The position numbers and the translations under genes are program-made. Shown here in pieces: positions 59,255 to 64,000 of a DNA stretch of 64,000 bases. Origin of the DNA: Micromonospora sp. NBC_00421 (GTDB lineage: Bacteria > Actinomycetota > Actinomycetes > Mycobacteriales > Micromonosporaceae); the NCBI RefSeq assembly GCF_036017915.1, contig NZ_CP107929.1:5212001-5276000 (forward strand), written 5' to 3'. Numbering within the stretch: position 1 is the stretch's first letter; every line of letters starts with the position of its first letter. Under the pieces are notes generated by a model that was not told the DNA's origin, made no database searches, and saw only the letters and a program-made list of their open reading frames with translations.

Positions 59255-59980
59255 TCACAGCACGTCGCCGAGGACGGCGACGATCACCGGCACCAGGCCG
59301 GCAAGAATGAAGGCCGGCAGGAAGCACAGGCCCAGCGGCAGCACTATCAGCACGCCGGCCCGCCGGGCGGACGCCTCCGCCGCCGTGGACCGGTCGGCCC
59401 GCAGGTCGTCGGCGACCCGGGCGAGGGCCCCGGCGAGTGCCGCGCCGCTGCGGGAGGAGCGCAGTGCGGCACCGACCACCCGGTCCGCCCCGGGCACCGT
59501 GGCGAGGTGCGCCCAGGCCTCCTGCGGCTCACCGCCGAGCAGCAGCGTCCGCCCGATCCGGCCGAGCCGGACCGCCAACGGACCGTCCAACGCGTCGGCC
59601 ACCGCGAGCACCGCCCGGTCGACCGGGGCGCCCGCTCGCATGGCCGCCGCCAGCAGGTCGGCGGCGAGCGGCAGGTCGGCCGCCTCCCGTAGTCGGCTCT
59701 CCCGGACGGCGGGTGGTTCGATCCGCCGCAGCAACCGGTCCGCCACCGGCGCGGTAAGCACTCCTCCCAGGACACCGGGCCAACCCCCGACCAGGATCAG
59801 GACCGCCAGCCCGGCCAGCGCAGCACCGAGTCGCACCCGGTCCGGCCACCAGCCCGGCCGACGTCGGCCGGAGCCTCTACCGGTGAGTACGTCCCACCGC
59901 CGGCCGACCCGGTTGCCGCGTACGGCGACCAGCAGCGCGGCCACCACCAGGCAACCGGCCGACCACACCGGCGGGGACAT
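59255..59980 (-). CDS. tadC: TadC-like type II secretion F protein
   Basis: 241 aa. Hydrophobic N-terminus, cytosolic region with LRRIEPPAVRESRLREAADL and ALAGALARVADDLRADRS, then two C-terminal helices (VLIVLPLGLCFLPAFILAGL), the T2SSF/TadC pattern. It forms the inner-membrane platform with TadB. Its ATG overlaps the TadB stop (ATGA). Confidence 0.88.
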   Translation of the reverse strand: MSPPVWSAGCLVVAALLVAVRGNRVGRRWDVLTGRGSGRRRPGWWPDRVRLGAALAGLAVLILVGGWPGVLGGVLTAPVADRLLRRIEPPAVRESRLREAADLPLAADLLAAAMRAGAPVDRAVLAVADALDGPLAVRLGRIGRTLLLGGEPQEAWAHLATVPGADRVVGAALRSSRSGAALAGALARVADDLRADRSTAAEASARRAGVLIVLPLGLCFLPAFILAGLVPVIVAVLGDVL

Positions 59981-60825
59981 CAGCCGCTCCCGCCCGGTAT
60001 GGTGCCCAACCGTTCGGCCCAGAGCAGTCCGCCGGCTTGTAACCCCATCGCGGCCAAGGCGCACCCGGCACCGATCGGGGTGTGCAGCAGCACCGCCAGC
60101 GGGTCGACGCCGATGCCGTAGCCGAGCGCGATGCCGCCCAGCGGCAGCGCGGCCAACAGCAGCGCGGTGGCGTTGGCACCCGCTGCCTGGGCGGCGGCCC
60201 CGGCCAGTCCCCGGTCGAACGCCCGAGCGTCGGCCTCGACCCGTTCGAGGAGTTCGGCAAGCGGCGCTCCCGTCCGGTCCGCGAGCCGGACCGCCGACCG
60301 GGCCAGTCGGGCGAGCCGGTCCGTCCCGGCCGGGTCGCCACCCGCGGCACCTGAACCGTCACCCGTGCTCGGGTCCACGTCGCCGGACGGGGTTGCGGGT
60401 AGACCGGCGCGCAGGTCGGCGGCGAACGCGCCGAGCCGGTCCAACTGGCGGCGGCGCTCCCGGCCGACCTGCCCCGCCACCCGCCGTCGATGCACGGCGC
60501 GGGCACCGAGCATGCCGTATCCGGCCAGCAGGGCGGCGGCGACCGGCCCGCCCACCAGGCCACCCGCACCGGTGCCCACCAGCCCGACCAGCAGCAGAAC
60601 CCGGCGCGGACGAACTGATGCCCTCCACCGCGGCGACCGCCGTCCGGCTGCCGGCCGGCTGGCGGACTGTGCGTCCCGGCCCGTGTGCGCATCGACGGCA
60701 CCGATGCGGCCCGGCGGTGGACCGAACACGCTGCGGCGACGACGGCGGCTATTGCGTGCCGGCCAGGCGACCACCACGGCCGCACCGGTCAGCAGGAGCG
60801 TGACCAGCCACGACGTGGACGTCAT
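59980..60825 (-). CDS. tadB: TadB-like type II secretion F protein
   Basis: 281 aa from ATG 60825. Helices occur at the N-terminus, near 75-105 and at the C-terminus (ATALLLAALPLGGIALGYGI), with the cytosolic T2SSF domain between them (LGAFAADLRAGLPA, LLERVEADARAFDRGL). It is paired with TadC and overlaps the TadA gene stop. Confidence 0.88.
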   Translation of the reverse strand: MTSTSWLVTLLLTGAAVVVAWPARNSRRRRRSVFGPPPGRIGAVDAHTGRDAQSASRPAAGRRSPRWRASVRPRRVLLLVGLVGTGAGGLVGGPVAAALLAGYGMLGARAVHRRRVAGQVGRERRRQLDRLGAFAADLRAGLPATPSGDVDPSTGDGSGAAGGDPAGTDRLARLARSAVRLADRTGAPLAELLERVEADARAFDRGLAGAAAQAAGANATALLLAALPLGGIALGYGIGVDPLAVLLHTPIGAGCALAAMGLQAGGLLWAERLGTIPGGSG

Positions 60826-62027
60826 GCCGGCCCTGCCGCACCGGCCGGGGATTCGTGGAGCAGGGGCGGTACGGGCACTCCCCGGTCCCGCAACAGGGTG
60901 GCCAGCGAGTGTCCGGCGGGCCCGATCCCCTGCCCCCGCACCCAGGCCGGTACCGCGGTGACCAGCCGGTCGGGCCCCTGCGCCGGCAGCAGACAGATCG
61001 ACTCCACCAACCGGCCGTGCGGGCCTCGACGCACCTGGACCAGCACCTGGAGCGCGGCGGCGACCTGGGCGTGCAGCGCCGCCCGGGGTAGGCCGCCGAG
61101 CATGCCGAGGGCCTCCAGCCGGGCCGGCACGTCGGCCGGGGTGTTGGCGTGCAGGGTGCCCGCCCCGCCGTCGTGGCCGGTGTTGAGCGCGGCCAGCAGA
61201 TCGACCACCTCCGCGCCCCGGCACTCTCCGACGACCAGCCGGTCGGGGCGCATCCGCAACGCCTGCCGGACCAGTTCGCTCAGCCCGACCACGCCCGCGC
61301 CCTCCACGTTGGCCGTCCGGGCCTGGAGACCGACCACGTGCGGATGCACCGGATGCAGCTCGGCGGCGTCCTCGACCAGCACGATGCGTTCCGTCCCCGG
61401 CACCAGGCCCAGCATCGTGTTGAGCAGGGTCGTCTTTCCCGAACCGGTGCCACCGATGACCAGGTACGCCAGCCGGGCGGCGACCACCGCGGCGAGCACC
61501 GACGCCACCGCACGCGGCACGGTGCCCTGTTGGACCAGCTCGTCGAGGGTGAACGGGCGGTGCCGGAAGGTACGCAGGGACAGGTACGGGCCGTCGGTCG
61601 CCACCGGTGGCAGTACGGCGTGCAACCGGGTGCCGTCGGGCAGCCGCGCGTCCGCGTAGGGGGAGCCGTCGTCGAGTCGACGTCCTGCGGCGGCGGTGAG
61701 CCGTTGGGCCAGCCGGCGTACGTCGTCGACCGAGCCGAGCGGCACCGCCACCTGGTGCAGCCCGGCACCCCGGTCGACCCAGACCCGGACCCCGTTCACG
61801 AGCACGTCGGTGACCTGTGGATCCCCGATCAGCGGAGCGAGTGGCCCGGCACCCACCAGGTCGTCGTGCACCCGGTCGGCGATCCGCAGCACTGCGGTGT
61901 CGCCGAGGACGGCGGCGGACGGGTCGGCGCGGACGGCGGAGACGATCGCCGCCGGGGTGACCGGGGTGGCCGCGTCGGCCATCCGCTGCCGCACCCGGGC
62001 CGCGAGTTCGTCGGGCCGGCCGGTCAT
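60822..62027 (-). CDS. tadA: TadA/CpaF ATPase
   Basis: 401 aa from ATG 62027. VirB11-like secretion ATPase with VIGGTGSGKTTLLNTML (Walker A, Lys198), IVLVEDAAELHPVHPHV, RPDRLVVGECRGAEVVDLL and the N-terminal LIGDPQVTDVLVNG. It hydrolyses ATP to drive Flp pilus assembly. It overlaps both neighbours by 4 nt. Confidence 0.95.
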   Translation of the reverse strand: MTGRPDELAARVRQRMADAATPVTPAAIVSAVRADPSAAVLGDTAVLRIADRVHDDLVGAGPLAPLIGDPQVTDVLVNGVRVWVDRGAGLHQVAVPLGSVDDVRRLAQRLTAAAGRRLDDGSPYADARLPDGTRLHAVLPPVATDGPYLSLRTFRHRPFTLDELVQQGTVPRAVASVLAAVVAARLAYLVIGGTGSGKTTLLNTMLGLVPGTERIVLVEDAAELHPVHPHVVGLQARTANVEGAGVVGLSELVRQALRMRPDRLVVGECRGAEVVDLLAALNTGHDGGAGTLHANTPADVPARLEALGMLGGLPRAALHAQVAAALQVLVQVRRGPHGRLVESICLLPAQGPDRLVTAVPAWVRGQGIGPAGHSLATLLRDRGVPVPPLLHESPAGAAGPA

Positions 62028-63127
62028 GCCGCACCCGGCACGGGGAGCCCGGTCAGCTCGGTGACGAGCCGACGGCAGAGCGCGGCGAGCGGTCCACGGC
62101 CGGCGGCGGTCGGCGCCTCGCCGCGTTCCAGCCCGCGGCACAGCGCCGGTTCGGGGCGCAGCGTCCCGGCGAGCGGGAGCCCCAGGGCCCGAGCCACCTC
62201 GGTCGCTTTCAACCGGCCGGGGGCGGGGCCCCGGACGATCGCCCCCAGGGCGGCACAGTGCGGGGCGGCGGCGGCGACCACCCGGGCCGCCGCCGCGGTG
62301 GCCCGCAGCTCGGCCGGCACCACCACGTATGCCTGGTCGGCGGCCTGCAACGCGATCACGGCGGCATCGTCGAGTTGGCGTGGCAGGTCGACCACCACGA
62401 AGTCCCGGCCACGCCGCGCGGCGTCCAGCGTGGCGGCCATGGCCTGTGCGGGCAGGGCCAGCGGCTCGCCCCGGTCCCAGGAGAGGACGACCAGGTCGCC
62501 CCGGTTCGGCAGGGCGCGGACCAGGCTCGGCGCGTCGACCCGGCCGTCGGCGTCGGTGAGCGAGGGCCACCGCAGCCCGTCCAGCTCCTCCCAGCCGAGC
62601 ACCAGGTCGAGCCCACCGCCGAGCGGGTCCGCGTCGACCAGCAGGGTCCGCAGGTGGGCGCGGGCGGCGGTGACCGCCAGGCCACCGGCGAGGACGCTCG
62701 CACCGGCACCACCCCTACCCCCGAGCACCGCGACCGTACGGGCGGGCCCGGCCGAGTCGCCGCCCGGCACGCACTCGGTGAACCGGTCCACCAGCCACGG
62801 TTCGGCGGCCGGCAGGACGGCGACGTGTTCGGCACCGATCAGCTCGGCGATCTCCCAGCCCGGGTCGAGCTCGCCCGAGCGCCCGACCAGCACCGTCCGT
62901 GGCCGTCGGGGCAGTCGGGCCCGCAGGCAGGCCTGCGCCTGGTCGCTGCCGACCAGGACCAGCGGGCTGGGAACCCAACGGGACCGGGCGGCAGCCGGGT
63001 CGGCGGCCACCTCCACCTCGCTGCCGCCCGCTGCGGCGAGCCGCAGGAGTTCGTCGAGGAGGTCACCGTCGGCGGTGACGAGCAACGGAAGTCGTCGGTG
63101 CGGTGAGAGGGAGGTACGGGGTGGCAT
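62024..63127 (-). CDS. ssd: CpaE/Ssd-like septum-site protein
   Basis: 367 aa from ATG 63127. A MinD/ParA-like domain starts at VAVLGGRGGAGASVLAGGLA; the Walker A lacks the usual Lys (GGRGGAGAS), as in mycobacterial Ssd/CpaE-like proteins. LLVDADPLGGGLDLVLGW and FVVVDLPRQLDDAAV follow. The first ~110 residues are a response-regulator-like part. In Mycobacterium tuberculosis the homologue (Rv3660c) at the head of the Tad operon affects septum formation. Confidence 0.88.
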   Translation of the reverse strand: MPPRTSLSPHRRLPLLVTADGDLLDELLRLAAAGGSEVEVAADPAAARSRWVPSPLVLVGSDQAQACLRARLPRRPRTVLVGRSGELDPGWEIAELIGAEHVAVLPAAEPWLVDRFTECVPGGDSAGPARTVAVLGGRGGAGASVLAGGLAVTAARAHLRTLLVDADPLGGGLDLVLGWEELDGLRWPSLTDADGRVDAPSLVRALPNRGDLVVLSWDRGEPLALPAQAMAATLDAARRGRDFVVVDLPRQLDDAAVIALQAADQAYVVVPAELRATAAAARVVAAAAPHCAALGAIVRGPAPGRLKATEVARALGLPLAGTLRPEPALCRGLERGEAPTAAGRGPLAALCRRLVTELTGLPVPGAA

Positions 63128-63392
63128 CACGGCCTCCAGCGGTCGGGGGTGCTGGGACAGACCCTGCGCCGGGTGACCCGGTTCGCGACGCCCGAAGCCG
63201 CTCGCCTGTGGACAACCCGGCGGGCTGTGGACAACCTCCGTTGCGGCCGGTGATCTGCTATGCAGGTGGGGAACGCGAAAAAAAGCCGTGTTATCTCCAG
63301 CCGGCTCATTGACGACATACCGCGTCGTACGTCGATAATCGTGACCGCACGCCACCGCGAAGGTGGCATCCGCCGCTCTCGGAAACGGGGCC
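63128..63392. promoter_or_regulatory. Divergent promoter region of the Tad operon
   Basis: 265 bp between ssd and the partial plus-strand gene. An AT-richer block at about 63275-63345 (with AAAAAAA at 63279-63285 and near-palindromic ACGACATACCGCGTCGTACGTCG) probably holds promoters for both directions. No gene is seen. Confidence 0.4.
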
Positions 63393-64000
63393 ATGGCCGA
63401 CTCACCCGACGAAACACCCCCCACCCTGCGCATCGGTGGCTGGCTACCCGAGGCCCGGCACCACCAGGCGCTGCCGCCGTACCTCGTTCCCCCGGCGGGC
63501 CGGCACCTGATCGACGTCCCCCCGCCCGGGTCAGCGACCACCCCCCTGCCGTCGCCCGTCCACACCGTCGAATCCGACGGCATCGGCCGGACCCTGCTGC
63601 TGGCCGGGGTGGCCTGTGGTCTGGTCACCGGTCTCGTCTTCGCACTGTCGCCGCTGTGGTCCGGGCCGGAGCGCCGGGGCGCCGCCCTCCCGGTGACGCC
63701 GTCGGGGGTCGTGGGCGGGCCGAACCTCGCCGCCGCGGAGAGCCCCACGCCGATCGACGACTACTCGCCCGCGCCTGTCTCGCTCGCCACCCGCGCCGTC
63801 TCCCCGGCACCTGTCGCGCCGCCAGCGCAGGCACCGGCCCGTCCGCCGAGCCGACCCGGCGCCGGTACGACCCCCCGCCCCACCACGACCACCACCCCGC
63901 CCCGGCCGGCCCCGACCACCACCCCGCCCCGGCCCACGCCGAAGCCGCCGGCGAACCAGCCCGGACCGGGCGAGTTGACGGCGCTGCCGGCGTCCCAGGA
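63393..64000 (+). CDS. Membrane-anchored Pro-rich protein, N-terminal part
   Basis: Open from ATG 63393 to the window edge (203 residues). The cytoplasmic part (~1-65) contains GGWLPEARHHQALPPYLVPP; one helix follows (LLLAGVACGLVTGLVFAL); the outer part is a Thr/Pro-rich linker (TTTTTPPRPAP) likely leading to a folded exported domain outside the window. It is divergent from the Tad operon. Function cannot be assigned. Confidence 0.75.
   Translation, partial: MADSPDETPPTLRIGGWLPEARHHQALPPYLVPPAGRHLIDVPPPGSATTPLPSPVHTVESDGIGRTLLLAGVACGLVTGLVFALSPLWSGPERRGAALPVTPSGVVGGPNLAAAESPTPIDDYSPAPVSLATRAVSPAPVAPPAQAPARPPSRPGAGTTPRPTTTTTPPRPAPTTTPPRPTPKPPANQPGPGELTALPASQ

Overview
The window looks like chromosome from a high-GC actinomycete, most likely Micromonosporaceae (Micromonospora or a close relative). 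The grounds are very GC-rich codon use, many GTG starts, 1-11 nt gene overlaps, a topA product with a Lys/Ala-rich tail instead of zinc fingers, an MFS-thymidylate kinase fusion, and a helicase-Tad pilus block arranged as in mycobacteria and other Actinobacteria. The genus is inference; no rRNA is present.

Layout. (1) 1-8625: the end of a small biosynthetic cluster: an unrecognised protein, an MbtH-A-PCP-C nonribosomal peptide synthetase, a sulfotransferase-like enzyme and two ABC exporters. (2) 8628-9975: two small conserved proteins divergent from three tandem AlpA/MerR-like helix-turn-helix proteins. (3) 10059-25614: metabolic genes (HAD phosphatases, formaldehyde dehydrogenase, quinone reductase, acyl-CoA ligase, Nudix, MFS exporter, DJ-1/PfpI, PPOX flavoprotein, RidA), a heptose group (HldE, GT2, GT9), Hsp20, and a scar joining two gene stumps. 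(4) 25694-28318: an ECF sigma factor, its membrane partner and a lipoprotein sharing one four-cysteine domain, then a decayed LPVTG surface-protein gene. (5) 28406-34462: two tandem integrase-less islands behind a tRNA-Thr(CGU) gene, delimited by three ~107-bp direct repeats containing the tRNA 3' end and its terminator. The first carries a PadR/DUF1048/EXLDI/ABC operon, the second an SDR and a divergent TetR regulator. (6) 34574-46291: metallophosphoesterase, PSP1/RicT-like protein, a YbaB/ESX-like operon, DNA polymerase III delta', MFS-Tmk, a PLP enzyme, TetR, and a sugar-lactone oxidase. (7) 46401-64000: topA, a lipoprotein operon, the proton-pumping pyrophosphatase hppA, an RsbW-like/STAS pair, a DEAD/DEAH helicase, a LURP-one-like protein, the Tad/Flp pilus operon, and the start of a membrane-anchored Pro-rich protein.

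The strongest candidates for something undescribed are the tandem tRNA-Thr islands, which share attachment repeats and flanking arms but have no recombinase (CIME-like), and the sigma factor/membrane protein/lipoprotein set built on one repeated extracytoplasmic domain. The NRPS is also unusual: MbtH is fused at its N-terminus, the usual amino-group-binding Asp is missing from the A domain, and the C domain is terminal with a Ser-His active-site motif.
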